NCBI RefSeq assembly: GCF_000764305.2 | Contig: NW_025933076.1 | Location: 27,009 to 91,008 of the forward strand | DNA: 64,000 nt | Direction: 5' to 3' | Origin: Hyalella azteca | Taxonomy: Eukaryota; Arthropoda; Malacostraca; Amphipoda; Hyalellidae | In this document: in pieces, positions 1 to 13,959 of the stretch | Numbering within the stretch: position 1 is the first letter of the stretch | Layout: each line of letters begins with the position of its first letter | Position numbers and translations under genes: made by a program | The notes under the pieces: generated by a model | The model's database searches: none | Seen by the model: the letters and a program-made list of their open reading frames with translations, nothing else | What the model was told of the DNA's origin: nothing

Positions 1-2360
1 TTACAAACGTACTAGCAATTATCATATCCTTCAGTTGATAACAAGCTGCTTCAGATACACACTTGGTCCTTGTCAATAGATGACTCATGATTAAAGTCTA
101 CGCTGATTATATGTTAACTATTGCATGTAAATGATGTGTTACACTAACGTGTTTACCGCTGTTTGATTAATCTATAGACTGGTATTACCGGGATTTTTTT
201 GGCATGAATCGTGATTTGTTAGGGAGTTTGAGCATGCGCATGACGTCATATCAGTTCTCCGTAAAATAGCAGGTGTAGAGACTTGGATGGGAATACTCCG
301 AGGCAGTTGCTTTCCTGCGCTGGTGAAGTGAGCATGTGCGACGCTGCCTCTTACGTTCATTTGTTAGCTCAGCTGTACCATCCAATGACACTCTTGTACT
401 TTATTTTTACATATTTTCTTCAACGTGGTGCAGAATGTTACGATGCAGTGTAAAGGAATAGGAACGTTTATATATGATGAGTGCAACTGTGTTGGTGTAA
501 GCGCAAAGCTTGAGAAGTAGTGGGAGTCCCCCACAAAACCCCTATTATATAGCTGACTCTTCTCCTCCTAGCCTTCATTATATTGCTGATGCAGCATACT
601 TCCTATTGCCGTTCTCGTTTCTTCACTTCTCTTACGTCTTTCAAATGTGCTGCGGTTTCAGGAGATTACCTATATCTGTGATTTTTGTGGTGATTCTAAA
701 ATGAATATTTAAATTCATCTAAGATTGTGAAATTGCAGCAACTGTCCAACCAAATTTGACGTTAGCTTTTACATCAACAACTTTCGAATTGTATCTGACA
801 TGAGGCAAAGGAAGTAAAATGAATTTGGGTATTGAATATTTCTTTTGTTAATTTTGTGTGGATCTATATAGTGCAATTTTTCTTTATTGTTAAATAAATA
901 ACTATTATTTCGAAACTTACTTCTGAAGTTGATAATGTATTACTTGAATATTTCATGACATAGCTTAGCTACCTTGGGAGATTTTCATAAACACATGCTG
1001 CTGATTTATTAGTCACAATTCAATCTATTTTGTGATATTTATTCTGCCTCTTTGATCATTGGTATGTCAAAAATGCAGAAGAAATGAAGTTAAAAGTTGA
1101 AGAATAAGTAGAACTTTTTAATAAAAGTAATCTTGTGTGAACAAAGCTAGCAATCACAGCATTTATCAATCCATGTGCTCACAGCTCACTTCATGTACAT
1201 GTTAGGTTTTCATTTACTTTGCTCTCATATGTGAGGCATTTGTGCAATCCTGAAGCCATTAATGGGTGAGCTTAGATCAAGCTGGACATTAAAGGTTCAT
1301 ACATCTCTCTGTGTATCAGTTCTATGAACAAGATACAAAGACATGAAGAAAAAGTATTAAAAGATTTAATGTTAATGCATCATTCCCATTAATGCTTAGT
1401 ATCAACCATGGTTCTCATTTGATTTATTGGGTTAATAATCTCTGTTCCTATAGCAAGTATATATAGAAGAAGCAACTTAAACAGAAGATAGTGCTAATCT
1501 TGGATAGTTTTGTGGCTCAATCTTGAACAAATATACTCTTTCTATAGGCTTGTCTAAGAATTTGGAACCTGTTCTTCCTACATCTTACTCATTTCTGAAT
1601 GTTTTTATCTTGTTGCTTGGTTTTTGATTCAAAACCAAGCTCCTCGGGAATGAAATTTAATTTATATATTATTATGTATCAATGCAAAATTACTGTTTGA
1701 AATCATTACATTACATAAGTCTTCATCAAATTTCATTTTATCTACGGTATGTACTATCTTGAAATTCTCTTGGACTCAGTGCAGGCTTACAGTTGAGCCT
1801 AAATTATTTTAGCTTAATGTAGTTTGTTTACAAATCATTTTTGTTTTTTTCCTTGTAGGGGAGGAGAGAATATCTTCATGTGTAAAATTAAGTAAAATGA
1901 GTGTACCATACAGAATATCGTTCAGGAAAAAACTTTTTTTTCCTCTTTGTCGCAAAGATGCCATAAAGACTACAGCCTTTATCCACACACAGTGCTTGAG
2001 TATAAATGATAACAATTTCCCAGCTAAGCACAATCATTTGTCTAAAATTTCATCCTTGTTAAGAGTCCAACTGTTATGTGACTGCTACATAATTGCATGT
2101 CGTGCATTACAAGCATACAATCATTGTGTACTTTTAACTTGCGTTTCTGTGTCTGAAACTGTACAAACTTGTAATTATCTTGCAATTGTTTCGATTATTC
2201 CTAGAGCCTGACGCGTCCTTCTCAAACCTGTTCGCATTGCATATTTTCTATTCGCATTGCAGGCATCAAGTCATTAATCTCACATAGACGCTCTTTTCTC
2301 TATGTGTACATTTTCTTGGAACTTAGATTTTCTTATTACAAAGCGAATCTTCAATTAAAA
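1..2360. other. no gene recognised; AT-rich non-coding sequence
   Basis: I see no conserved protein and no exon with good splice sites here. The short open frames have no recognisable domains and are not flanked by convincing splice signals. A full CRE-type palindrome TGACGTCA lies at 241-248 next to an NRF1-like GCATGCGCA. By eye the plus strand is richer in T than A, as is common in transcribed introns of a plus-strand gene. Confidence 0.5.
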
Positions 2361-2365
2361 ATTAA

Positions 2366-4824
2366 AGTAATTAAATTATAATTATCATTGAAATTGAAGT
2401 GATAACATGCGTGCCTTTTTTTGTGCAGATTTCGATGCTAAGTTGAAAGCCTTTCTAGGAAGTTACTATCTTGGCAGAAATAAAGTGTCAAAGAATGCAC
2501 TGTTTGCGGATGTAATTATAAAAAATAGTGATTTACAATTACATTTAAAGTTTCTTTATGAGTGCCAGTTCAATTACAGTGATTATTGAGGTGTTTGAGG
2601 CCGTGCCTCTAGTGCTGTGAATAAGTGTATCTTTTAGGCAGTGTTTGAATTCTACATCAACCGGTTTACCAGAATCGTCAAACTGCTGCTCATCTCGTCT
2701 GTCCGTCGTCAACTCAAGAACACTTCTTTTTCTGTGAGTATAATGCCTTGAAATACCGGTCGGGTTGCTGACTTAGCAAATTATATGAGCTATGTCGCTA
2801 CTCTTATTCAGAGTTGTCAATGTCTGGTTGCAAGTTCGTATTTTCTGAAGATCATGTGATAATTTTTGAATTCGTTTAAATATCAATGTTTTTATAAGTT
2901 GTAGCTAGTAGTTGATTAAAGTTTCCGCTTGTTATTAATTGCGGTGTGTGCGGCCTAGCGAGATGCAGCCTGTGTACGCGTCATGAATATGAACGAAAAA
3001 CTGGCAGCTACTTTGTGTGTATAATTCTGACAAAATTACTCAGTTCAACATTGAGACGAAATTCGAGTCGACTGATATTAAGAATTTCTATTGATCCAGT
3101 GCGTATTTTGAGCGATTGATTGCTTAGTGTAGCAATTCGATTATGGATATACGATTCGTTACAATTCTTTGCAGCGTTCTGTGATGAAGAGTTTTTTTTT
3201 TCAATTCAAACTCGTGACCAGTTTTTTTGCGCTAAAGTTGACTTGATCAAATGTCACGAAAGCAAGTTCAAATTTTTATTTTTGAAATGACAATGAATGC
3301 ACTGTGAGACATCAAAAATGACAATGAGTGCACGCTCGTAAATAGGATAAGTTCGGTCATTTTTGCATTTTATTTCTTAATGATATTTCTTAATAATTAT
3401 TTCATTTATCGCGACGAGCAGGTTCGTGAGCGTGATCTTTTATATTGCCAAAGAAATTGTGAGTAGTTTTACAAGGTAAATCGAGGATTTGTTGGCAAAT
3501 CGAGGGTAGGTCTTGGATATCTCTTGGCCGCTCTTGCCTTACCTCTTGAGGTGCCAAGGTTCTGTGTGCGTGTGCCAAGTCGTGGTGGCTTGCGTTCAAT
3601 TAAATTATAATTATCATTGAAATTTAAGTGATAACATGCGTGCCTTTTTTTGTGCAGATTTCGATGCTAAGTTGAAAGCCTTTCTAGGAAGTTACTATCT
3701 TGGCAGAAATAAAGTGTCAAAGAATGCACTGTTTGCGGATGTAATTATAAAAAATAGTGATTTACAATTACATTTAAAGTTTCTTTATGAGTGCCAGTTC
3801 AATTACAGTGATTATTGAGGTGTTTGAGGCCGTGCCTCTAGTGCTGTGAATAAGTGTATCTTTTAGGCAGTGTTTGAATTCTACATCAACCGGTTTACCA
3901 GAATCGTCAAACTGCTGCTCATCTCGTCTGTCCGTCGTCAACTCAAGAACACTTCTTTTTCTGTGAGTACTAGCGCTTTGAAATACAGGTCGGGTTGCTG
4001 ACTTAGCAAATTATATGAGCTATGTCGCTACTCTTATTCAGAGTTGTCAATGTCTGGTTGCAAGTTCGTATTTTCTGAAGATCATGTGATAATTTTTGAA
4101 TTCGTTTAAATATCAATGTTTTTATAAGTTGTAGCTAGTAGTTGATTAAAGTTTCCGCTTGTTATTAATTGCGGTGTGTGCGGCCTAGCGAGATGCAGCC
4201 TGTGTACGCGTCATGAATATGAACGAAAAACTGGCAGCTACTTTGTGTGTATAATTCTGACAAAATTACTCAGTTCAACATTGAGACGAAATTCGAGTCG
4301 ACTGATATTAAGAATTTCTATTGATCCAGTGCGTATTTTGAGCGATTGATTGCTTAGTGTAGCAATTCGATTATGGATATACGATTCGTTACAATTCTTT
4401 GCAGCGTTCTGTGATGAAGAGTTTTTTTTTTCAATTCAAACTCGTGACCAGTTTTTTTGCGCTAAAGTTGACTTGATCAAATGTCACGAAAGCAAGTTCA
4501 AATTTTTATTTTTGAAATGACAATGAATGCACTGTGAGACATCAAAAATGACAATGAGTGCACGCTCGTAAATAGGATAAGTTCGGTCATTTTTGCATTT
4601 TATTTCTTAATGATATTTCTTAATAATTATTTCATTTATCGCGACGAGCAGGTTCGTGAGCGTGATCTTTTATATTGCCAAAGAAATTGTGAGTAGTTTT
4701 ACAAGGTAAATCGAGGATTTGTTGGCAAATCGAGGGTAGGTCTTGGATATCTCTTGGCCGCTCTTGCCTTACCTCTTGAGGTGCCAAGGTTCTGTGTGCG
4801 TGTGCCAAGTCGTGGTGGCTTGCG
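2366..4824. repeat. 1,229-bp near-identical direct tandem duplication
   Basis: Two head-to-tail copies lie at about 2366-3595 and 3597-4824. The same sequence recurs at an offset of 1,229 bases; for example the identical start of a 60-codon open frame is at 2407 and 3636. I noticed only a few differences: one base near 2396/3625 and a small cluster near 2740-2760/3969-3989. The junction near 3596 has short AT-rich homology (TCAATTAAA) that is also present at the left edge of copy 1. The 60-codon frame inside it resembles no family I know, so I do not call it a gene. It may be a recent duplication or uncollapsed haplotypes. Confidence 0.9.
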
Positions 4825-4825
4825 A

Positions 4826-7800
4826 GCTTTTGTGCAAGGCTCCTCTAATTAACCTGCTGCTCACGTGCCTCCATTATGCGCTTCTCTCAAACACTGAGAC
4901 TTTGCCGCTTGAAATTCTCTTATGATTTTTCCAAGTGGGCCTCCTGCTTCATCAAGGTCATGTGTAATTCTGTCTCAACATTAGTGAAAATTTTTCTATG
5001 TCAGGGCTATTAAATCAATGCAAGCGTATACTAAATTTTTTGCGCGTGCGAGATTTTTTAATATTGTTGTTAGCCGAAATTAAAGCCTCTCCAAATAGAA
5101 CAGCGCGTCACGCGGTGGAATTAACCTCGTCTTTGACTGCGCTCTGCATTGTTGAAACTTGAACGACCTGCCATGATAAGTGTGATGCTTCTCCAGACTA
5201 AGCCTAATTGGTTGGCATTTCCAATTACCTTATTGGAGGTATGCCAAGTGCTAAGCTTGTTTTGCTTTTAAAATTTTCACCATGTTACTCTTTTGCAAGG
5301 TTTGCCTACAAATTTACTTTATGCAGGCTCAATTGTGTGAAATTTGTCGAGTATAATAAATTGCAACAAACTTGGCCGCTCTTGTCAGTTTGAAAGACAA
5401 TAATTCGTCAAGCGAACTGTTGAGCGTTTGTTGCGTAGGTGAGGATTTAAATTTCTGTTGTGAATTTGACCATAGTTATATAGTTATCACGTGGTCTTGC
5501 TTTGATATCTCTAATTCGTACTTCTTCAGCGAACAATTTGTCGAGTCATACCTTGATAAAGTATGCTGCTTATCATGGCCAAATGCTGCTGTGGTAGGAA
5601 ATTACTTATCTCCAGAATCATCCAATCTATGATTTGAGAGGCAAAATTTGTCTCCAATATATTCTTCTATTCCTCATGAAAGTACATTTATTATATTTAC
5701 ATAGGTACTCATGAGCCGATAGTTCATGCGCAGTATTGGTATGATTATTTTATTTTTATTTTTGTTACGTGCATAACTATTCACCAACGCTGACCAACGC
5801 AATACGCAGCCATGATTACGCGCAATTGGTTTCTTGTAGTCTCGACAAGCGCCTCTGAACGAGCTGCGTTTGCTGCTGATTCAAGAGGTGGTCGAGTCTG
5901 AGCCTGGCGACGTAGAATGCTATTGCGCGCCTTATCGATTGCTCTACTTTCTCAAATAGTATCCCTCTTTGTTCATTTCATACATATCAATAGCGAATCA
6001 AGTATGATGAATATCCATTTTTACTGTGCGAGGGGTATTGGCTAGTTTTGAAAGAGGATGTGTTGAATAACGTATTAATTTATATAAAAGCTGATACTTA
6101 CATACGTGCTTTAGTCTACTTTAATGGTCATTTCCTACAAAAAAAAAATCGTTTCTAAACTTGAGGTTCTCGGGGACGAGCGCCTGTCTTGTAATATCTT
6201 GCCGTATTACCCATTTTTTACATTTTTATGAATGAATTTCATCATGAAACAATATTCTGTTTTACCCGCTCTTCTCGATCACGTGCTGCTCTAGATCTAG
6301 AACTATAGTGGCGGCGTCGCGTTCATAAGAGGCGCTCTTGTTGGAAACTGTGTCAACCTCGATGATATTACTGAATGCGTGTTTTGACCAATTCTTAGTA
6401 GCACGCTGCACGATTCACTTGACTGCGAAAGGGTTTTAAAATCTTAGCGGCGTGACAGTTATATTTATACATAATTTATAAGTTTAAAGTAATGGAGATA
6501 AGTAGAAAACTGTCGTGGGCATGAATTTGAGATGTTTCTATATTATATAGAAATACAGAAGCTCAGTTAAACCCTCCTCCTAGAAATTTCATACAGTTAA
6601 CTGTGTGAATTTAATTTCTCATTTCTGTTTGTTTTGAATTATTCACTTCTCATTTAGGAGCATCGTATTGCTTGACCGCTGGGTCTCGATGCTCACTGTC
6701 AAATGACTTCTTATTGCGTGATATAGCTGCTAAAAAAGACCCAAATTAATTGCGAATGTGCGACGCGCGCCTGGTGAACGCCTTGTTCTTCTATTCCTTG
6801 TTTGAGATTATACTGCTTGTCTTCTTGGCCGTATAACTGCGTGTCGTATGACTGTATTTCTCTCATGCGTCAATGTTTTTTTCCTGAAAATGACATGAAA
6901 AAAAATTGGGCAGGTCTATGACAGTTTTCTGATTCGATGAAAACTTTGCTGTCTCATAGGGATTGAGATATGTCCTTTATAGTCACTGAAATTTATATAT
7001 TGCCTAGTGAATACCGTACCGTGAATTTGAAGAATTTCGTGTTTAGAAAACGAGCGAATTTTTTTAGTTGCAATCATTTAGATCCCACGAATTTCGTTTG
7101 TATCCCGAATAATCACTGGACGATCATATTCACAAAAATTAATGATTATATTAAAAAGAGTAGAAAATACTTGTTTTACAAGGACGAGCAATGTCTGCGC
7201 CATATATATATACCTGCTGAATTTAAAGCTTGAAACGATTTTTTGCCGCATTTTTTCCTCATAGTAAATTGTTTATGGTAGACATGGCCTGCATCCTTCA
7301 TTGTTGTACATACCAGTTATGCATATTTTACTGCATTCTTGTTGCGTTTTTCAATGCAGTAAACATATTGTTAGAAATATAACTCTCGATTTACATTCAT
7401 TTAAATTTTTGTGACATAATTAATGATATTTTTGTTTCTTTGTCGTCTGACACATTAGCCGTCATCAATGCGTTTCGTATTAAATGGTCAATTAAATGTA
7501 CCTTTTCAGTAGTGTAACGGTTACAATTGTGCACCAGTGTAAAAAATTTGGATTATTGTTTGTCATGAAGGGTTATTGATCGAGTACCGTACCGTCACAA
7601 ACAAAAAGTCGCGCGTCTGAAGTGATCGCAGGTGTGCATGTTGGCACGAACTTGCACACCTGATGCATTCAATCTTTTCAATACTGGTCAAATGTTTTTC
7701 TCTTCCCTCAAAAACTGTATGTTGTCATGTTTTTATCGACAGTATTCATCTGCGGTACTTCTGCCCGAATAACATTTAAAATTGAAAATGAAGTCTAGAC

Positions 7801-10800
7801 GGTTAGAAACTTTTATTAAAGGCATATGACATTTTTTAGAGTCGTGCAAGTAACTCGAGACCATCTTTGTTCTATTTGAAATGTTTTCGAATTTTTAAAG
7901 TGCATTGATAGACTGAACGTTGCCGCGATCTTGTCCATAATTATTGTTCTACTGCGGCATGATTCATTCATTGAAGGCGAGTTTATGCCTCACATTGTTT
8001 ATTCATCTTGCAAGACAATAACACTCATTTTGCTAAAATATTTGTGTCCTTCTTTAGTATGGTATAATATTAGTTTCTTTATCATTTCACTTAATCTATT
8101 TGTTCACTTGAATGTGAACAAATTTAATTTATACTCGTTTTGATTTTCCTTACCTATAGTTTATCCTGCTAAAAGTTCTTTTTTATCTCGTATTTATGAC
8201 GAATTCTTTGAACAATTTTCAAATTTTATGCCCATAAACTGTAAGCGTTCACGTTGCTGTTATCGCTGTGCTTCAACCTGATTAGGTAATTGTTGAGCTT
8301 CTAAGGTTACGATCTGCGCAGCAAAACATTTGCCGGACATGCTAACGATGGCCAAATTTTAAAAATAAGCCACCAGCATTCAGCTGGAACATGTTGTTTC
8401 TTAACGGTATTTTTTTTGTGTCTGGATGTAGCTATTATATAATTTCTTTGTTGTTAAAACGGTGTATGGGAATGTTGATCTGGCTACGAGTATGTTATGT
8501 TGCCGGAATTGTCATGCCATTGGTTTTTTAGCCTTGCATCCTGTAGTTTGTATTGTGTATATATGCATGGCTGCGTAACTGAGCTGTGTAGCTCCCATGC
8601 TGCCGGGATGCGGCAGTGGAGTGTGCTTTTTTCCCTGCGTCCGTGTGTGGCGTTCGTTGACGTTATGTCTATCGATTTAACTTGGTATGTTCGTCTGTAC
8701 TTGTTTGTTGAAAAACTAGCGAGTATTTCTGAATTTCATTTCTCTCCCAATTGCGCAACCTACTAGCATTGGGCTTAAATAATGACATATATTTTATGTT
8801 GTACCTCACACTCGATACTAACATTTTAATCGCGTGTCCTTGGAATCAAATTTTCATCGTTTCGTATTTGTGCCCGCTGTGTACTTGCACCTGTTGATTT
8901 GGTTCAACGGAGACCTAGTTATGATTTGTGAGTCTGCTGTGACCTTTGTCGCACAACTTTGTGCAAGGTTCTCCCAGCCTCCGATCAGTTGGGGTTCGAT
9001 TTTTTTTAGAAAATTTAAAATGCAACAGAGCTCGCAATTGCACGCGATTCTATTGACTGATAGTATTTTTGCGCATAAACACCAATGAAAGGTTAAGGAT
9101 TCATCATATCGAACGGATATTAGTTTACGGTTAAGAGTGGGTGTACGTGACGTACGCCTGGTTAGGATTAAATTCTAGTGGCTGCGTATAACTATCCCTG
9201 GCTGATGAATTTCGATTGCTTGGCGTCGTTCGATGAGGCAATGATCCCTGGTAGAGCGCAGCTGTTTGGTGTCGCATTCAGGGGATGCCGCTGCCTGATA
9301 GGTTACGTCGGACGTTGCCCCGACGCTCTTCTTTCTACCCCGATCTTCATCCCAGCCTTGCTTAGGTAGTCTCTACATGGAGAACGTGCAATTTTTTACA
9401 AGCTCGCTTCTTTCCTCATCATTGAAGTGGGTTGCTCCAACACGTCACGTTCAGAATCTGTCGGGAGCTTCGGTCGATCGTATTTAGCAGCTTGTGTTGA
9501 GAAATGCTCAGTGATCGTGCAGCGCTGCTGCTTTTAATTTGTTTGCTAATCGCGAGATGCATCTCGCTCCTGAATATATTAGATGAGTGACAGTAACGTT
9601 TCGTATGTGCATGAGTGAAAAAAATGTCTTCATCAAGCGACCGTTGAAAGCTGTCGAAGGATTTTTACTCTTGGATTCAAATTTTGTTCTCACTGAGTTT
9701 TATTCTATATTGTTTCCTTTGTTTATTCCGTTCACGCAGTTATTATATTTGATTTTATGATTTAGTCAGGAATGCATGAATAACGCTACAAAAAATGGTA
9801 TGCTAAGTCTCACCGCTTGGAATTCACATAGGAGCGAGAAGGTTGAGCGAACTGGCCAACTTGACGACGCGTTTGTTAAAGGTTCGGGCCCGATGTGGAG
9901 GAAATGCCAGACCATCGCCGTCCCTTTTGGTTGCCTGACTGCTGCGCTTCCTGCAGTCACGCGTTCATCTCGAGCCCCGAGGCTCCATTTTTGAGAAATA
10001 ATCTATACTATTACAGTACGTCAAGTATTATTCAACCCAATAATCAATTTTCATCCTACTGATGTAAATATGGCAGATCAATAACCTAGTCGTTACTTTT
10101 AGGCTTCAGTTGAATTGAAATTAGAGAAATTTCACCACTGAATATCATGGTGAGAATTTTTGAGAATCCGGTTCCTGGTCCTGCCGTGCTTTTATGTGAG
10201 AACGGCAGGTAAAACGTGCATTGTGTAGCTATTATGCCTTCGCTGGCGTATTTTGTATTCCAATTGTGCCGCTCTTGCTGGTAAGATTCTAATTGCTTTT
10301 ATGGCATCGTAGTACACAAACCCATTTCCCCTTTATACACCACTGTTTTCGGGGTTATAGCATTCATGCTACCCTCTTGATTTAAATTCTGTATCTCTGT
10401 GTTTTATCTATTTGCCATAGCGTCAGAGAACTGATTCATACACATGCTTGCATGCGCAAAAATTGGGAAGTCGGCGAATTTTCCCCCCCAGATTTGTGTT
10501 GAATTCTAATCGTTCAGTTGTTACGTGAGACGGCCTTTACGAATTCATCTATTGAGGTTTCATATAACTAATAGAGAATAATGCTAATATGAAATGAACT
10601 ATCCAATACTCGGAATCTTCATCCGAAATGTTTATATTTTTCTTTCTATTAAAAAAATTAAAATATTCCCACTTAATATGGGAAGTTGTTAATAATTTTC
10701 GTCCTTATAAGCCTCACAATATTTCGTGCGCAACTTCGCGAAATTTGCTAGTTCTTCCGCATTCCTTTTATCATTTTTGACAGTAGTATTTTCTTTAAGC

Positions 10801-10900
10801 CATTGATAAAGTTTTATAAAATCTCCAGCGGTCGTCTCCGAAAATATTGATATTTTTACTAATGTTATGTTTATGGCCACGCAGTTAGCGGTTACTTTGG
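4826..10900. other. no gene recognised; long non-coding stretch
   Basis: The open frames here are short and low in complexity and show no domain I recognise. The base composition is T-rich on the plus strand. The one clear structure is the hairpin at 7629-7662, listed separately. Confidence 0.45.
7629..7662. repeat. perfect 10-bp inverted repeat (hairpin)
   Basis: CAGGTGTGCA at 7629-7638 is matched by its exact reverse complement TGCACACCTG at 7653-7662, separated by 14 bases. Function unknown; it could be a remnant of a mobile-element end. Confidence 0.6.
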
Positions 10901-10902
10901 GA

Positions 10903-11092
10903 AGAGTATAGCGTATTGCCTAAGTGCATAGCGTATAGTGTATTTGCGTTAGTGCATAGCGTATTTGCGTTAGTGCATAGCGTGTTTGCGTTAGTGCGTA
11001 GCGTATAGCGTATTTTCGGAAGGGCATAGCGTATAGCGGATTAGCGCAAGTGCATATAGCGTATAGCGTATTCGGGAAGCGCGTATCGTGTA
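10903..11092. repeat. degenerate GCGTATA-type minisatellite
   Basis: Short variants of the phrases ATAGCGTATAGCG and TTGCGTTAGTGCATAGCG recur roughly every 20-26 bases. Copies vary in length and sequence, so the array is old or evolves by slippage. No coding potential is seen. Confidence 0.75.
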
Positions 11093-12389
11093 GTCGAACA
11101 GCCTGTAGCTAGCAAGCGCTATCACTGCCTGTACGTGTGGGTTTGTATAACGTTACATTGAAGTGATGAAAATCGACTGTGACGCCTGAGCTGCTGCTAT
11201 TCTGAGCCTCGAACTGTGAAGGAGGAAGCAGCAGTAGCACTGAAGGACCGTTACCACGCTGCTCGTGCTACCTGCCCACCACGTCAATTGCTTGCGGCGC
11301 TTTGGTAGCCATGCATTCAAATACTAGACACTTTTCGCCTTCTCTCAGTTATGACTAAATGATTATTCTAATAGAGTGGTCGATGATGAAAGAAGAAAGC
11401 AGTAAAACAGACTCGTTTTCGAGTAATGTTTGTTGTTTGTTTCGATGCGAGTTGAACAACGCAGAAACACAAATATACCAGTTGTTGGGATCAGCCTCGA
11501 AAGAGCTTAAAATGTCGATTATTTGTCGAAAATATTCATTATAAAAATTGATTGATGTGCCTTTAGAACTTAAATTGTTCGATGATTATTTTATTTTTTA
11601 ATTTTTCTGTTCCCAGCTAAACTAAAAAAATTTTACAATCGAAGAACGAAAATTGCTTTGCACTGCCTTATGAAAATTTAATTGATCACGTGTATGGAAG
11701 CATGCTATGCCGCGTGAATTACAAGCAGAAAGTTTGTTGTTCGGCGGTTGTTCCAAGACAGTGAAGATCACACAACTCACACTCGAGGCACTTGTGACAA
11801 CTTTTTGACAAGACATTTTAAGGTGATGGAACTTGACAGAATACGATACGAAGAATCCTGGCGATACGAAAAATCCTTGAATAATAAAAATTATGTACGA
11901 AAGAACACCTGAACACCTCATTCATAAACTTTGTCAAGTAAAGGTGAATTCTTTGCCCTAATTTAGGCTTAACTTCAGTAGGAATGCACTGCAATATGAA
12001 ATGTGTCAATTGATATGCAATTGTTTCTGTACCCCTTCAATATTTAGACTCTCAAGCTATGTATCAATGGACTTGAGATATATTTTCAAAATTGTTGAAC
12101 TGAAATCAGTCTCACCAATTAAGAATCGGCAAAAAAGTATGCTTGTACTATGATTCGTGATCGGTATGTCGTCATAATCGCTCGAAACGATGGATTAGGA
12201 TTTCACATGCACGTATTCCGTGAGACCTCGTCATCGATCAACTCTAAAACGTATGCTGAGGCGGATGCATTCTTTCGTTGTGTCTACCCACCTCATTGTT
12301 CACTTCCGCCTTTAATTCTCAGCACGTGTTTTAGTCTAGAGCGCGCCAGGGAGCTGTGACTCCATGTGATGAGTTTAGGACTTCTCAGT
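11093..12389. other. no gene recognised
   Basis: Non-coding by inspection. Open frames on either strand are short, without known domains or paired splice sites. Confidence 0.4.
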
Positions 12390-12475
12390 CCACGGTCAAG
12401 CTGATGCTTTGACCGTGGTGATGCTGATGCTTGACCGTGGTATGCTGATGCTTAACCACGTGGCTGATGCTTGAT
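12390..12475. repeat. hairpin and short CTGATGCTT repeats
   Basis: CCACGGTCAA at 12390-12399 pairs perfectly with TTGACCGTGG at 12409-12418. The following bases repeat the phrase CTGATGCTTGACCGTGG in progressively diverged form to about 12475, so the hairpin is part of a small tandem array. Confidence 0.65.
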
Positions 12476-12579
12476 GATTCGAAGGCATGATGACTTGGGC
12501 CAAAGCTGAACTTCTGAAGGCGGAGTGTGGAGAGATCCATGAGATGCGTGGACACGTTACGACTGCAATCGATGCTTGC

Positions 12580-12605
12580 CGCTGCTGCTGCTGCTGCTGC
12601 TGCTC
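12580..12605 (+). repeat. (GCT)n trinucleotide microsatellite
   Basis: About eight uninterrupted CTG/GCT units. There is no evidence that the tract is translated. Confidence 0.9.
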
Positions 12606-12693
12606 GTGCGAGAACGCACGCTCGTCAAGTGCCAGCGTCTGACACTGGCATAGTATCTGCTATTGTGGGAGAGCAACTTTAACCAGACGCGAC

Positions 12694-12760
12694 GCTCTCC
12701 CTCCCTCCCCTTTCATTTCTCTCTCTCTCTCGTTACTCTCTCCGTTGATCGTTCTCGCTC
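12694..12760. promoter_or_regulatory. CT/GA-rich tract, possible GAGA-type element
   Basis: Runs of CTCTCTCT with further CTC-rich sequence lie in a locally GC-richer stretch. In arthropods such tracts can bind GAGA factor near promoters. No transcription start can be shown from sequence, so the regulatory reading is a guess and a simple repeat is the alternative. Confidence 0.25.
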
Positions 12761-13620
12761 TTTTTAAACACCTCCCTCCTCTGCACCTTGTGAGCGCGTT
12801 GCTGCTCTATTCTCTCCCTCGTGTTGCTGTGGTAGATCAGCTGCTGCTGCCACTGTGGGAGTGGCCTTGAAGTCGAGGTTGGCATCGCCCACGTTTGCCT
12901 CCATACAGTGTGCTCATTTGCCCTCGGGCTTTCTTGATAATATTTTTTTATCTTGCATTTTAAGTGTTTTATTTCTGTATTTTATTCCTTTTTGTTCTTT
13001 TATCTCATTTTTACATTTGGATTTTTTGGTTCAAAATCCCCGCCTTAAACGTAAACCAGAGATTTCACGATTTACGAGATTTCACGATTCAATTCAAGCT
13101 CCCATGAAAAACTATTTATTAGGCCACGTGTGATCTATATTTATGACCAGATCTTGTAAATATTTTATATTGGCTCCAATTTCAATTATTGTGGCCTTTT
13201 CTATAAATGTATTTCTCTGATTTTTTTCCTTTTTCTACATTTCTCCTCTGAGACATCATACACTTCTCCTTTCATCTATTCCTTTTCCTTCCAATAATGG
13301 AATAAACGATTGTTCTATATTATCGCAAGATGAAGCTTATAGTAATTATGATTTCGATCGTTATTGAATTCACGAGGTTCGGGATTTTTTGTAAATTGTT
13401 GTGCAGAACTCATGTTCGTTGCAGTCATGAAATTGAGCTCTTTGTTCACTTGAAAGTGACTCGCTCACTGTCACTGCCGTGTTAGTATAGCCAGACGCAG
13501 CCTCATAATGCGAGTTAGTGTCTGATTATGGTCTTAATTTCTATTAATTTGCGGATCTATAAATTTACTACCTTAATAATCTTTGGAACTGTAACTCGTC
13601 TAGAAACTGAATATGATCGT
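12761..13620. other. no gene recognised
   Basis: T-rich non-coding sequence. No conserved frame or element is recognised. Confidence 0.4.
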
Positions 13621-13728
13621 GTTTTGACTGAGCTGAAGACGTATAGAGTTTTGACTGAGCTGTAGACGTATAGAGTTTTGACTGAGCTGTAGGCGTATAG
13701 AGTTTTGACTGAGCTGTAGACGTATAAG
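13621..13728. repeat. 27-bp minisatellite, four copies
   Basis: The unit begins GTTTTGACTGAGCTG and starts at 13621, 13648, 13675 and 13702, exactly 27 bases apart. Because 27 is a multiple of three it produces an open frame with a nine-residue peptide repeat on the minus strand, which I treat as incidental. Confidence 0.9.
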
Positions 13729-13959
13729 CCAATTACTAATGTCGGACAACTGCATTTATGTGTGGGATTCGAGAATCTATGAAGCAAATTATTTTTCGGT
13801 TGTGCCCATACAAGTAAATGTTTTTTCGGATATACCAATAAACAAATAATCTCATAAATAACGGCGTTTTGATGAATTTCTTCGAAGTTTGCCTGCTTGT
13901 CAACCCGGGCATGCGGCTATAAATAAACACAGCAAGCAATTCTTGCAACTTCGCATAGA

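Noticed and set aside
2407..3818. Identical 60-aa open frames at 2407-2589 and 3636-3818
   Set aside because: They are the same sequence carried by the 1,229-bp duplication. The peptide has no recognisable domain and duplication alone is not evidence of coding.
13557..13838. 93-aa frame with a nine-residue peptide repeat
   Set aside because: It is an automatic consequence of a 27-bp minisatellite having a length divisible by three.
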